Assembly: GCA_947561715.1 (NCBI GenBank)
Contig: OX387199.1
Span: 17,737,001 to 17,801,000 of the forward strand
Direction of reading: 5' to 3'
Length of the DNA stretch: 64,000 nt
Origin: Ascidia mentula
Taxonomy: Eukaryota > Chordata > Ascidiacea > Phlebobranchia > Ascidiidae
Each line of letters starts with the position of its first letter. Position 1 is the first letter of the stretch. Positions 33,519-46,779 of this stretch are shown piece after piece. Both the position numbers and the translations under genes were made by a program. The notes under the pieces are model-generated. The model was not told the origin of the DNA, did not search any database, and was given only the letters and a program-made list of their open reading frames with translations.

Positions 33519-36500
33519 TTATTCATCCGTGAAGTCGCTTTCTTCACTTCCGTCCTGGCCGCTCTCATCTGTGTCGTCACTCGTCAACAGCGCCATCAAG
33601 TGACCAAACCGCGTTTCTGTGTCTTGCCGCTTTAACACCTCGGAAGCCTGAGCAACATAAGATTGTGACACACAAGTGCAATTTTTTTCCAAAATGTAGT
33701 GTATTTAGTATAACATATCGCCAACTCTTCCACCATAAATGTTGAACTATTTTAGTGTTTCAGGCGCCACAAAAAGTGTAACAGTCGCCTCATTCCGTGA
33801 ACAAAATCCACAGTGTGAAAGCAGCACAAACAATAATGATCAGTTTGTGAGTCATCAATAAACCACATTGTGATGTCACGAATGTCAGGGGTTGCCTGGA
33901 TTATGAAAGTTTTAATATTCACCTTCTGAAAAGCTTCTTTACTGGGACCCATTTCTTTACAAATGCTCAACAATATTGCGTCATCATTTCTTGTCCATGA
34001 TTCTTTGGGTTCATCGTTGCTGCCTATTTTAACAAATTAAACAGCTTGAGTTCTTGCAAAACAGTTTTTTTTCCCAATGTTTGGTGATATACTGGCCATA
34101 ATATGTTATGATAAACCTGACAATTAGTTTTGCAATGCAAAAAAACAGATTTAAAATTATAAAAAGATGAAGGTATTTAAATTCATAAAGAAAAGAAAAC
34201 TTTTTTAATTTTACATTTTCGGAATAACTTTTTGTCTGGGGATCCAGTTGGTGTGTTGGGAAGATCTGATCCAACTGATGAGGATTGAGCATCAGCATCA
34301 CCTCTGTCCGGCAAAGAGATCGTTTCGTGACTTTCCAAAGAATTGGTTGGAGTTTTTGGTCTGGTCATACATGGCACAGTTAGCTTCCGTGACAAAGTTT
34401 CCAACATTTGTTGTGTTACCTGTCATGTGTGTGATGAAGTGATGTTGCGGAGTTGTGTCTCTTGAAGGGACTGCAGGAAAGAGCATCCTCCGATATGACT
34501 ACAATGTCTGGAGGAGGAAAGGGGGATTCCATGCGATGAGGATCACATTGTCTGAAAACATGGATTAAAAATCACTACAGTAGGTTTGAGTCCATGGAAA
34601 CCGCCCATATATCAGGTGTTCCTGGTAATTTCAGGAATTACTCCCTGATTCTGTTGCAATCACAAGATGACTTTTATATCCTATTATTCATATCACAAAC
34701 TTGTGTATCAGATGTTTCGGTAATACCCAGAATGTCCAGATGGCAATAAACGTAATAAACCACCACTACTCAAATTCAGACCTAAATAGCTGGTGGACGT
34801 ATTTAATACTGCAAGTTTCGGTAGAACATGTATGGAGAAAAGTTTTCAGACAAAATATTTAATATGTGAAATGTGTGGGATTGGATCAACTAATTTTTGT
34901 CGTTATGATAATAAATGCTCTATGCTCACTCCATATCCTCCACATCACTTTCCTCCTCTGATCTCGGAGCTTCCTCCAATCCATCCTCTCCTACACAAAC
35001 GATCACATGATATGTTGCCATAGAAACAAATGTTATAAAAAGAAGCATTGAAAAAAGAAGAAACTTGATGATTTTTTTCCAATAAATTATTTTTGAGGAA
35101 AATATGAGCAGTGCTTCTTACTGCTTCCTGTGCAATGTTGCATCTCTTCATCGTTGCTTTGTCGAGGGTCAACATTCTCTTTCATGGTGTTGAAATCTTT
35201 ATTCCGAGGTTTACTCGGATGTGAAATTTTCACTAAATCATCTCCTTGACCTGCATCCATCATTCAATCAGTTGTGAAACTTTTAAAAGTTATACTACTT
35301 GCTTCTGCACAGTTTTTCTATAGGTATAGACCAGAGGCTGACACAGCGTATTGAAAAATTTTTAAAGTTAGTTTGACTGAAAGTTGAACAAGATTCAACA
35401 GATTGTTGGTCAGGGAAGATTAGTTGGTGATTTGAACACTGCCGATCACACCCAGTGACATTTGTTTGAATCTTTCTTAAACCCAACAAGATGAAACTTC
35501 AACATATGCCAAACCTTTACCCCCTCATATATAAGCAGCATGTGTAGCAAACAAGCACGACGCACAGTCAGTATAGTTAGTGATAATGGACACAGTATAG
35601 TTAGTGATAATGGACACAGTATAGTTAGTAATAATGGACACAGTATAGTTAGTAATAATGGACACAGTATAGTCAGTGATAATGGACACAGTATAGCTTT
35701 CATGTTCAGAAACACAAATAATTCCACCCACCGTCCTCTACCCCAGGCAAATTATCGTGGACTTCGGCTGATGGGATGTAAATCTGCTCAAATGAACTTC
35801 CAGCATCCTAAAACATAGAAATAAATGTTACATAGAGATCAACACCAATCCGACTGCTGACCTTATGAAGGTCGTCACTCCAGATTATTTCTTCATAGTC
35901 TCCGTGCAGCCTGCTTTCTGGTGGTCTTTCGTCATCGAAAAACGTAAGAAATTCTTCTTGTAGGTAAATATCAGTCTTCAGGAGACCCAAAATCACCTTT
36001 TTCATCTGAAGTCGTTGAAAATTTACAATGTCAGGATTTGAGATATGCACACATGGTGGCAGACCAGAGCATAACATAATGAACAACAGAAATATACAGG
36101 AGTCGAGTGTTCATGGTGGCATGTCTAACAATACATGGTTAACTAGGATATATTTGATAACTCTTTCTTCATGGTAATGGTAAGTTTAGTTACATGCATG
36201 TATATATCAGCTTACAATGGTAACTCATGGAAAACAATTAACGACAATTAAGCAGCGAAAATTACATTTTAAACCTTAAAACGTACATGATAATACTTGA
36301 TTAACAGAAAGATTTTTATGCCTGAAATAAATTTATAATTTTGCTGTTTCCAAAAAGGGCCTTACTAAAATATAACAAACAACCATATCACCTCTTGTTC
36401 AGTGTGGATTGGTCCTTCCGCTACGGCGTGGAACGCACTCAAAATCCTGTTCAGGTGGTGCGGGTTGTCATGGAAACGGATCTCGAGTTGTCGAAGAAAT

Positions 36501-39500
36501 TTTCGCGCCCTGGCATAAACTTGTTGCTCTGGAAGCTGCAAAGAAATTCATTCATTTGTTTTGCCCCATGAACACAATTTAGAAACACATCAATATTTAT
36601 AACAACTAATGTGATTAGTAAATAAAAACTGGATCAAAAAACCAAAGGCCCCTGGCAGGCTGTCGATCTCACACCGTATCAATAATAATATATTAAAATC
36701 CCAACACAGCGATCTTTAGACAGCTCAGATGGAATTATTGAGAGAAAAATATATTTATAACAACTCTAATTATTTTCTGGGCAGAGACAAAGTGACATTC
36801 GTAAACTCACAAAAACAGTGACTTTCGTTGATTATATCGTGCAGGTTTGACTTTTAGTTGTACTGACACTTTTATTGATTATATCTACTTTAAAACCGGT
36901 TGTAAATTGTCACCAAGCAACTGAAATAACAGAAACATCTACTTTCAAGTCAGGGATATGCTCTGAACACACATTTCAACCTATTTGAACGCTGCATGGA
37001 GAACTAACAAACTTAATTTTAGATTAGCTGAAAACTCACCAACCCACAGATGTGGGCTTGCTCCGGAAGCAGAAATGGCGCAAATCCCTTGAGAAGATTT
37101 GGCCACGGCTGGAGGATTTCAGACAGCTGGAAGAAGAGCGAAGACGGAGACTGAGTAGAATCGACATTGAACTGACACATGATGTCGAGGATATTCACGA
37201 GGATGTCTGGATGATCTTTCAATTCTTCCTCCATTCTGTGAAATAAATATACAATAAGATTTTCAAAAAAGAGTATTTGATACTGACATAGAAATCATAA
37301 AATTAAATGTGCAATTCTTGATCCATGTCTGCACTTAGAAAGTTTGCAAGACGTTTTCAAATACTCAATTCACAAAATCAAAAAACTACCTTTTAACTTG
37401 TGTAAAAATCCAAACCCTCACACCAAGATTAAATATTCATCAAACAAAATAGATATTTTTGTTTAACTTTACAATGTCGACTTACTTCTTCAAATAACCC
37501 TCAGCAAACATCATTTCCTTCTCAACTCTACTTGGATCAAGTTGGACGATCGTTTCTTCCTCAAGAAGTCGAACATTTTCTGCTGATTTCCTCAACCTCC
37601 TACTTAGCTGATCCTCATCCACAATCCGGGGTTTCTTCCCTGATAAACCAGGATGAAGTCTGAAAAACATCGTCAATGCTGGTTTTCAAACAAAGCTACT
37701 TTGCAAGTATTTTGCTTTACTTGGATAATTTAAACATTTCCCCTCGAAGCATTTTAAACCACAAATAAATTCATGTTTGTCTGGGTAAACAAATTGATAC
37801 ACCAGTGCAAGTTTAACGATACCCTAGCAGTGTTGAGTAATACACACAAAGCACTGACTTTATAACAGGATCATAATCGTAAAATGTAGGAAAATCATTC
37901 ATTTTTAATGTAAAAAAGGAAAACATCGCTGTTGTTAGTATGAGATCACTGTTATACGCCAATGCAGGAATGGAAGTTTCTAATTCGCCAGTTAATAACT
38001 GTTTTCACTGGGTCATTTTGTAAAAAATTTGACTTGTACACATTTCAGTTGTAATGGTAAAGAAACGAAACAATTGATCACACAGAGTTAAAATTTAACT
38101 CAACCTAAAACATATTTTTAAAGCAATGGATCAATATTGGACACATGGTCACTGTTTCAACATGTAAGGTCCCACCAGTGCAGCTTTGCGGTGACCATAC
38201 GACAATCTTGCTTGGCAAAGGTAAGGCAAAGACATCCACATTGTGAATGAAGTCAGACCGTTACCACAAAACTGCACAGATGCCCGGGACCTTACACGTT
38301 GGAAAAATATGCTTGTCAGGAGCTTACTCAAAAATCACATTGTTGGTGTTCTGGAATCTAATCAACGTCTTTAATTTACGGAAATTCAATTTCTGTCAGC
38401 AGAATTCAGGTTCGCAACCAACCTGTGGAGTCTTCCACCAAGTTTCTTCGAGATCTTCCCGGATCTGTTTTTCCACCTCACTCTCCTTCCTTTCCTCCAC
38501 ATCCCATCTTCATCATCACTCTTCTTCCTCTTCTTATGCTCTTCCTTCTCTTCCTCATTAATCTCCATCATATCTTCTTCTGTCAATGTGTCCTCATCAC
38601 TTGCAACATCATCTTCCTTTTCTCCACCAGATTTCACAGGAGCTTCTTCCTCCTCGGTATCAATATCATAAAACTCATCATCTTCTGTTAATCCTTCATC
38701 ATCATCATGAACATCTTCTGGAGGAGCAGGATCATCAACCTGAATTCCAAGATGATTTAATGTTGTAATTTACAGCTTGGGCAGAAATAACATATTTTTA
38801 TTTCCTTGCTCAATAAAATGAAATCAACAGTTTTTATGAAGCTGTTGTATAACGAAGTAAATTGAAATGGAAGTGAATCCCTTCCAACTACCCCTTGTGA
38901 AAATATAAGACCAATTGAGGGAAGAACATTTAAACTGACAGTTCAATATTTCTTAAAGAAGCTTAAGTGCCGATTAATTACCCGCATACAACCCGATAAT
39001 TTACCACTGCTCGACTTTTACCAGATAGTAGAACTGAAAACAAACAAAATTATCCTCTTCTAATTTTAATGCGGCAAAAACAAGAAAAATCCATACTCAC
39101 ATGGGAAGGGGACATCGTTACTTTCTCAATTTTTGACTTTTTCTTTTTATCCACTTTTCCACCGACTTCACTGATTCGAGAATTTTCCTCATCAACTTTA
39201 GAGTCGACTGGTTTGACATGAATGAATTGATCGGTGACTCTTTGTTCCTGTTGTGAAGTGATTGTTGGCTTATCGGTCGACTTACTGACATGTAAGTCAA
39301 CTTCCTGATGGGAGTTTCCTGATGCAACCTCAGACTGAACTGGATTTGCTTTCTTCTGAGTGATTTTCTTTTCATCCTGAATACAAACACAGGTCACTGT
39401 CTCTAAAATAGCATATTAAAACATAATAACACCTGATAAAAAATATATAAAATATAATAAAAAAATAACAATTCAAGGAAAACTATGAGAAAAGTTAGTT

Positions 39501-42500
39501 AATTGCACAGTTAAAATGTTCCTGTGTTTTGTGCTCTGGCTCTGCACCTTTTTATTGGGAAAACAAAACAAAACGTTCCATTACATTTTTGTCACTCTTG
39601 TTTATCTTGGGTTGTTTGGGAGATTTTGTGTCATTTCTTCGTTTCTTCAAATTAACCAACTTTTTCTGGGGACTGTTGAAACTTTCCGGGACAGGACGAC
39701 TTCGAATCGGAGTAAGATGTTTCACATTTGTTGGCTTGGTAACTATCGCCGGTAGTAACATAGCACATGCTGGGAGTGTGACTTGGGGTGGACAACGTAT
39801 CACAACATTGTTTTGTAACATGGATGATTGTTGCACAGAAGAGACTGCAACACATACGAAATCGCTGACATTTGCTCAATTATTTTTATATTGAAAGTTA
39901 GATCAACGACAAAAAGAAGTTATACATACAAAGACAAAACTAATATTTGTATGGTTTCCAGATAGCAATATGTATACATCGTTTTTTGATTTGCATTTTA
40001 ATCAGAATGGATTTTTGAAAATTTAATTTACATCAAATTGAACATATCTTCCAACCTGTAGGTAACGGATTCCTTGAGGAATGCAAACCTCCTACTATCT
40101 CCTCATGGAGGCAGATCATCGGATCTTGCTGCTTTCTCTTCTCCTCCTGCTGAAGAGCAATCAGCCATCCTGGATGTTTGGTGCTCTCTAGATGGAGCAA
40201 GTTAGGAGCTTTGGTCCCTTCTCCTGCATCCGGACATGATAATGGTGGAGGATTTGGAAGTTTTCCAGAGCTTCTAAAGATGCGGATGGGGTTGTCAGGG
40301 CGATACTGTCGATGTTTAGCATTTGTAATCCTCCATCTTATTTGCTCCGGTTGTTTGGATGGCATCATATACTGGTGGATGAGGATGTTCGAGGAGATAC
40401 TGTGACCTTCCATTTGAGCAAGACCCAATGTGAGGAGACTGGTGAAAGTTATTGCAGAATTTTAAGGTTTGACACTTATATAAGGTAAAACATATTTAGA
40501 CAATTTAGGGGTTTTTAAAATTTGTTCATCAATTTTGTGGAGTGCACTACGTACAGACTTTTTGATGATACATAAACACACAAAACAGAGTTCTGGACGA
40601 AAGTATTCAAACAAGGCAAGTTTTGCACTAAAAAACTGAAATGTAACTCAGTTCTACATAAGTGGAGGGTCAAAGCACAGATGAATATGTGTGAATGTCA
40701 CTGGACAACCTTTTCTCAAAACTTTTTGAAAAAATTTGGACCTTTGATATTAACGCAGTTGTATATTTTGCCAATCCATACTCTGGTACTGGTCATGATG
40801 TTTTTATACATCTACATCCATTACAATGCCTTCACATATTGGGGAAAAGCTTTCTAAACAACTTCAATCCTCAGAAACAGTGTAACCATAGAAACCACCC
40901 AACATTAGATCTTCCAAACGTGAAAATACAACTTTTTTATCATTGCAGTGCTTTTTGTTCATGTATTTTTCTAACAAAACATATTTTTCTGATTTTAAGT
41001 AAGTTAAGTAATTTACTTGTCTTCGGGGACAGTGAACGTGAGTCTGGTTTGGTCGCAAACCGCAGACGAGATGGGGAGGAGATCGCTGAACTGGAACACA
41101 CCACTTGTTGCCATGACAACAGCAATGTTACGTGGAATTGGAATCAAGCCTTTGTTTCTCTCTTGTCTGAAAACAGGTTGAGATTTTCATAGAAAATAAT
41201 TTTAAAGTTGAATTATCGTTCTTACTTTGACAATCTTGTGACAGGATCGCTGTCTTTGATCGGACGTTGAACGATCTGTAAAGCTTCGTTCAAAGTTGGG
41301 ACAGAAAAACAGGAATTTGAAATGTTCATCGTGGCCTTGTTGTAACTGCCAAGATGTTCCAACTCCTAAATGAAAAATTTTTTTGGTTTTTGTCTTGTGA
41401 ATTACTTAAAGTAGGAAACACCAATTTAAAATAAAATCTACAAAAATTTACAATGAAATAAATTTTTTTTTACTAACACAATCTCCACACATTATAGTAC
41501 AACAAAATATTTCAGGGTAACACAGTAGTATTTAATGTCATGATCTGATGACCCAAAAAGTTAACAGAACCCTGGAAGTGCTTTCTGGACCACATTGTTA
41601 ATTTAAAACCCAGGTCAAAGAGCTTTACTTTCTATATACATCTGTTGGTAGTACTCACATTCAGTAAATCCTGTGAATCCTCAACTATTTGTGCTAGCTT
41701 CGATGAATTCCGACACAGTAAATTCAATTGTGTGAGCAACTAAAATTAATCAGCATAAATTAAAATGTATGTTGTACAAGACAAGGGGAGGTTGCATTGA
41801 TAACGTATCTGGATTCTCACATATTTTTATAATTTAGAAAAAGTATGTGGTTTAGGGACTGTACACAGCTGTGGTGGTGTACTGGCTAGCATGAGATTGT
41901 TATAAACACCATTAAAATGTGAAGCCTTATCGAAGTTTGATCTGTGGATGACAAAAATTCCCGACCAGGCAGCGAAATACTCATGCCCAACACACACCTG
42001 AACATGTTGCTTCATCTGGAGGTTCAAGTCATGTTTCTGCTTTTCAGTGAAGACGAAAGAATTTCCCTGTGGAATAATATGTTTGTCGAGCTCAGCTGGT
42101 TGGTTGGTAGTTTGGTTGTGAACGAACTTGAGATGTTGCTTTACTGTGACTCTGTTATTGTTGAGTGTGGGTGGCTTCCTAAATCAACATATTGAGGTTT
42201 AAATAATGGGTTATGATGATTTTACCGATTATATGTGCAAGGTACTTATTTGAGCAACAACCAAAAATGCATGGATTTTTTGTTGAAAACAGAATTAATG
42301 GGAGTTTGCACACTAAAAAAGCAAAAGCTTTTTACTACCAGGGTCAGCCTGGCTTATGATCAGGAATATATATTCGCCCCATGGGCATCTTCAGTTCATT
42401 ACAGTAGACAAAAAGCTACTGCTTTTTTAGTGTGATTACATAAGTATACAGTGATCGATTTGCGTGCATCTCCAGTTTTGGTTAGATTCCAATTTTTTGA

Positions 42501-45500
42501 TTTTTTATTATGGGAGTTTGTATCTGATCACATTGCCATTAATTGTCAAGTCTTAAATATAAAACAATAAAAATGATCGTAATGTGAAGCAAACAAAACC
42601 TTTCTTTCCACTACTTTACAGACTTTTATCATTATATTACATGTTATTTTGTAACACTTACTGCAAGAATGAAACTTGCTTGTGAAAGTTCCTTTCTTTT
42701 GTTTTGGGCTGAGGTTGGGGTTTGATATTTTGACCTTTGTAATCAATTGCAGGAACTTCCAACAACTCAAGCAATTCTTGAACTTCCTTCTTTGAAATGT
42801 GAGTCTGCAATATAATTCAGTCATGACCAGTCACAGATAGCAAAAATCAGGAAAATGATTTCTGCGTTGCAAATGAGTTTTTATATTCCACCACCCATGT
42901 GTAGTTTTCTCTTATACTGTGCATGTCTTTACACACCTGGCAGTCAGTTTTATATGACGGGGTTGTAGCAGCACACAGGGCGTCCGTGCTTGGGACAGAA
43001 TTGAGCTCTTTCAAGGTGTGCTTTACTCATTTTACATTTTTTACAAACACCGACGATGCTTTTTAGCAGAATATAATATTTTCATATGCGAAAATCGACA
43101 GGTTTCAACCTTGGAAACATATCTTTCTATGCATGTGGTGGCAGTAGATGCATATTTATCAGAAAATAATCTCAAACCTCACAAATGCTGAGTAATTGTT
43201 ATCCAAGATATTGTTAAAATGAACCTCAGCATAAATAAGGCTGTTGTTTGTTGTTATTGAAGTGAGGGCATTTTCCCAACAAATTATTTTCCAAATATAA
43301 TGTTTTTGTTGCTGCCAGGCGGCATATTGTAACTTAATAATCTGTTCTTCTGGCATATATAAAAACGTCACTTTATTCATCGACGTTTCGCCTGTTATAC
43401 AACAAGGCTTCATTCCACCTTTTTATATATGCCAAAAGAACAGATTATTAAGTTAAATTATTTTTCCACTTACAGCTGGATCATCTCGCAAATCTTCCAT
43501 ATCGTTGACATCGTCCATTTCGGATGCAATGAAATTATAATCAGGGTCAGTCTCCTTGTCATCTTCTTCCTGTGCATCACTCTTGTTTGTAGCTGCACAA
43601 AAATATTGTTTAATGTTTATATAATGCAGAAGTTAACTATTTTGTTATTATTTCAATGACACAATAGTCAGGGGCTGTACATGTTAACAAAACATATCAA
43701 AAAATCTCTTTTTCAGCATTTCTATTTATTCATTTCTTTTCGGATATACTCACAGCTTTATATTAACCAGTGAAAAGCCCTTTTATATTGAGTTTACAAA
43801 TACAAAAACATATTTTTACAACTTGGATAGTAACTCCACATAACTTCATGCTAAGACCTGGTTTGATTCCATAAATATGAAATATTTGGTAGAAAAACAA
43901 TAAACAATTACAAGTATTCCCTTTACAAGCCTCAAATATTTCACACAGATATCAAAGACAACTAGTTTCCTCGTACGTTTGTCATCCATCATGAGTTCTG
44001 CGAGCCATTTGTGCCATTCTTCATCACCTGTGGGAAAGTACATATCCTCTGTTACATCGGGAGGGTGGAACGCCATCTCAATCTCAGCCATTGCGATGTC
44101 CAACAGTGAGTGCTTTGATCTGTGTGGAAACAATCATGTTGGATGCAATTAAACACATAGAACTTGTGGGCGATGCATTGACTTTTTAGTAGTATATGAT
44201 TGTCTCTTGTCTCAAATTGAAATCTCAAACAAAAACTTTAACAAACGTGTGTTTTAATTCATGGGTGCAGCTACCACACACATAAATTTACAAAAAATAA
44301 TATAATTATTATTCACTAAAAAAATACACTGATTTAAAACCAGCACCCAACCTTGTCCTCCTTGCAATTATCTCTTCTTCATTTGCAGGTGTTCCTTCAT
44401 CTATAGCTTTCAACTCGCAATCAATCTGGTTGAGATCTTCAATGAAAGAAGGTGAAGTCGCCAACATTCCAGCACCATCTGTCAAGGCGATTTCTGTCAC
44501 TTAAAGAATAAATTCATGTTACCAACTTGACAGATATGCAATCCTATTCCTGTAATCCTGTGGTTTTGTACAGTATTTTAAAGAAACTAAATCAGACAAA
44601 AGTGCAGCAAAACAATATTGACTGACCTGATTGTTTACAAATAATTCTTACACAATGTAACATCCCAGTTCATTTTAAACCTTATTAGAACATATTGCCA
44701 ATTTCTATTGTTCCCATAAATTTGTTGTAAGTTCTAACAGTAAAATCATAATACAAATTCCTTCATTCGAACAAAAACAAACATTCTATGAGCTGCAGAC
44801 AGATGTCCACTGTTTCAACCTAACATTATTTACATATAATATACATGTTTAAATCAGAAAATCTTATTGTACTGCGGTCAATTGTAACAGCTATGAGAAT
44901 AGAAGGTTGGGCAGGACATATTTTTTCTTATTTTGATCAAGAGACAATGGAAAGTTTACTTTTATCAGTTTCCTCCAACGAAGTGTCCAGTTCGTGGGTC
45001 GATGTCATCGTATCTTGTGACATGCAATCTTCTGTGTCCATCGTTTCCTTCAATAAGTGAGGAATTATTTGCACACACTTGACATCACCAAAGCAAAGGT
45101 TAATAAACCAATTATTTAAACCTGGTAAAACAGAAATACAAATAGTTTAACATAAACTGTCTCAAAGAACAAAACCATTAACAAACCAACAGCTATAAGC
45201 ATCCTATATTACATGAATTTTTGTTACAAGTGAAATTTCAATGTGTTGAGATTTTGCAATTAAACATAGTATAGATGTATGGTTGCATTGTGACTTAATA
45301 ATGCAACAAAACAAGTTTTTAGTTACTTCCAACTCTGGCTTGTATTCCTCATCCTCTTCCTCGTCATCATCTTGAAACTGAATTTCTGTAAATGTTGGGG
45401 CCTAAAATAAAATGTCACAAAATTTAAAATATATATATATTGTAGAACCCCCAAACATTCTGGCCTCATTAAATTATTTTCTTTGTGATTTCGTTGTTTC

Positions 45501-46779
45501 TCAAAAACGCAAACTATTAAAAGTGATGTTTGTGATACATACTTCAAGTCATTTGACTCACTTTCGTATTTTACCAATTATTTCCATCAAAATAAAGGTG
45601 TTGAACAAATTTTACTTAATTCAGTCTGACTGCATTAATCCCACAAAATTCTGTGATCCACTTGTCACAAACAAGTAATACAGTTATGTGGTGAAACTCT
45701 ATAAATAACCATGGCAAGACAATCTAGTTTCACCCAGAAAAAACCTACTATATATATGTACAAGTTGGAAATTTTTGTCATATCGTCGCTGACCAAAGTT
45801 TGATAACCTGGGCATAAACATAGTAGCAACATAATGATTAAGTCAAAATACCGTTTTTGGCTGCGGAGTACTTTTCTGTTTTGAACGAAGATTTTTGTGT
45901 TCCTGTAAAGTTTAAGAATTACTTTAATATTTAAAAAAAGTAGCAATAAAACATACCGGGAGTTTTGGGGGTGATTTGTTTTCATCGAGACTCGCTTGTA
46001 ATATATTTGCCACATTTTCATCATTCAGTAGTTCCTGAACAAATACATATGGGTAATAAACATAAGTATATATAAAAATGAAAATAGGCGATGTATCCTC
46101 TGTAACGATTACAAAGAAATCGCATCATTCAACAAATCATTAATAGACAAGTTACTTCCATATTAAACAAAATGGACAAATGTTTTGGTTTACAAGTAAA
46201 ACCCCAGGTAATGTGTGAACTGTCATTACAACATAGCATCCATACATGAATGATAGTTTTAACATTCCTCCGATTTAGTCCGTGCTTCTTTAATTTCTCT
46301 TCCAACTTGTCATTGATTGTTAAAGATTTCAAAACAGATGCTTGCTGTTCCTCCACATCATCATCATCATCATCTGTCAATTTTAAATGCTATTTGTGAT
46401 TTCACTTCAACCTACATCTGACAGAGCAGGTGAGATATAGCCAGGAAATGTGTGGTAACATAGGCATGTCTAGTAACGGCTCAAGGAAAGCATAATTTAA
46501 CAAAATTATAATGGAATTTCCTAAAAATATTCCGACCTAATAAGTTGTAATTTAACCTTACTTTATGTGGATATTAAATATGTGGCTTGATAGTTTTGTC
46601 ATTCAAAAGCTTAATTGCAATGTTCAACTTGCTGCACAAATTCACAAAACAACACTGAAGACCAACTTACCTGATGATGTTGAATCAGACAATGACACAA
46701 CAAGACGTTTTTCGTCTGGTGATAACATTTCTCCAAAAGATTTCGATGAGGAATGAGAACAAGATGGTTGTTCATCCAT
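33519..46779 (-). CDS. GON4L: GON4-like chromatin/transcription cofactor
   Basis: About 26 exons run from ATG 46779 to TAA 33519. Early exons: 46672-46779 (MDEQPSCSHSSSKSFGEML), 46246-46373 (LNRRNVKTIIH), about 45957-46035, about 45862-45904, 45327-45401 (FQDDDEEEDEEYKPELE). The conserved core follows: 43985-44119 (FHPPDVTEDMYFP, EEWHKWLAELM), about 43475-43590 (DPDYNFIASEMDD), 42665-42808 (ISKKEVQELLELLEVP), about 42010-42180 (LNLQMKQHVQ), 41659-41739, 41227-41366, about 41020-41170 (MATSGVFQFSDLLP), 40070-40440 (GLAQMEG). An acidic segment (38407-38750) is followed by paired-amphipathic-helix regions at 37040-37235 (LQPWPNLLKGFAPFLLPEQA), 36395-36545 (ARKFLRQLEIRF) and 35810-36005 (LQEEFLTFFDDERPPESR, DYEEIIW). 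A SANT/Myb-like exon (about 33900-34010, SWTRNDDAILLSICKEMGPS) and an acidic C-terminus complete it. Known family role: nuclear transcriptional co-regulator. Exon ends marked 'about' were not fixed. Confidence 0.92.
35560..35697 (+). repeat. 24-bp minisatellite in a GON4L intron
   Basis: About five tandem copies of a 24-bp unit (agtgataatggacacagtat plus agtt/agtc) with only single-base differences. The unit length is a multiple of three, so it stays open in several frames on both strands (for example SDNGHSIV repeats), but it sits between GON4L exons and is not coding. Confidence 0.9.
38140..38188 (-). repeat. Hammerhead family-A copy in a GON4L intron
   Basis: On the minus strand: AGCUGCA, CUGGUGG in place of CUGANGA, GACCUUACAUGUU (stem II weakened), GAAA, CAGUG..CAUGUGUC with GUC. 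Two changed core purines make it inactive. Same family as 9250 and 32161, and on the sense strand of GON4L. Confidence 0.5.
42309..42434. mobile_element. 126-bp fold-back MITE in a GON4L intron
   Basis: The ends CACACTAAAAAAGCA and TGCTTTTTTAGTGTG are perfect inverted repeats, and pairing continues inward through AGCTTTTT/AAAAAGCT. No clear target-site duplication was seen, so the superfamily is not assigned. Confidence 0.65.
43331..43454. mobile_element. Fold-back element with decayed family-B hammerhead
   Basis: Arms of about 35 bp (43331-43365 and 43420-43454; aacttaataatctgttct and its complement) flank a centre that on the minus strand reads GAAUGAAGCCU, a 7-bp stem II with GUAU loop, AGGCGAAACGUC. 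GAAACGUC is intact but the CUGAUGA box is GGAAUGA. The centre is related to 10122-10176 including the adjacent ttctggcat. It lies in a GON4L intron. Confidence 0.55.
44791..44822 (-). repeat. Hammerhead family-A fragment (3' half)
   Basis: On the minus strand AGGUUGAAACAGUGGACAUC is followed by UGUC and UGCAGCUC: the GAAA, stem III, GUC and stem I 3' strand of family A. The first half (CUGAUGA and GACC) is lost. It lies between GON4L exons. Confidence 0.5.

Noticed and set aside
35540-35818. Repeat proteins (SDNGHSIV units on +, ITDYTVSI units on -)
   Set aside because: Translation of a 24-bp minisatellite in an intron; open only because 24 is divisible by three.
40695-41192. 165-codon open frame (+)
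   Set aside because: Antisense to a GON4L exon (41020-41170) and its intron; the minus-strand reading matches GON4L.
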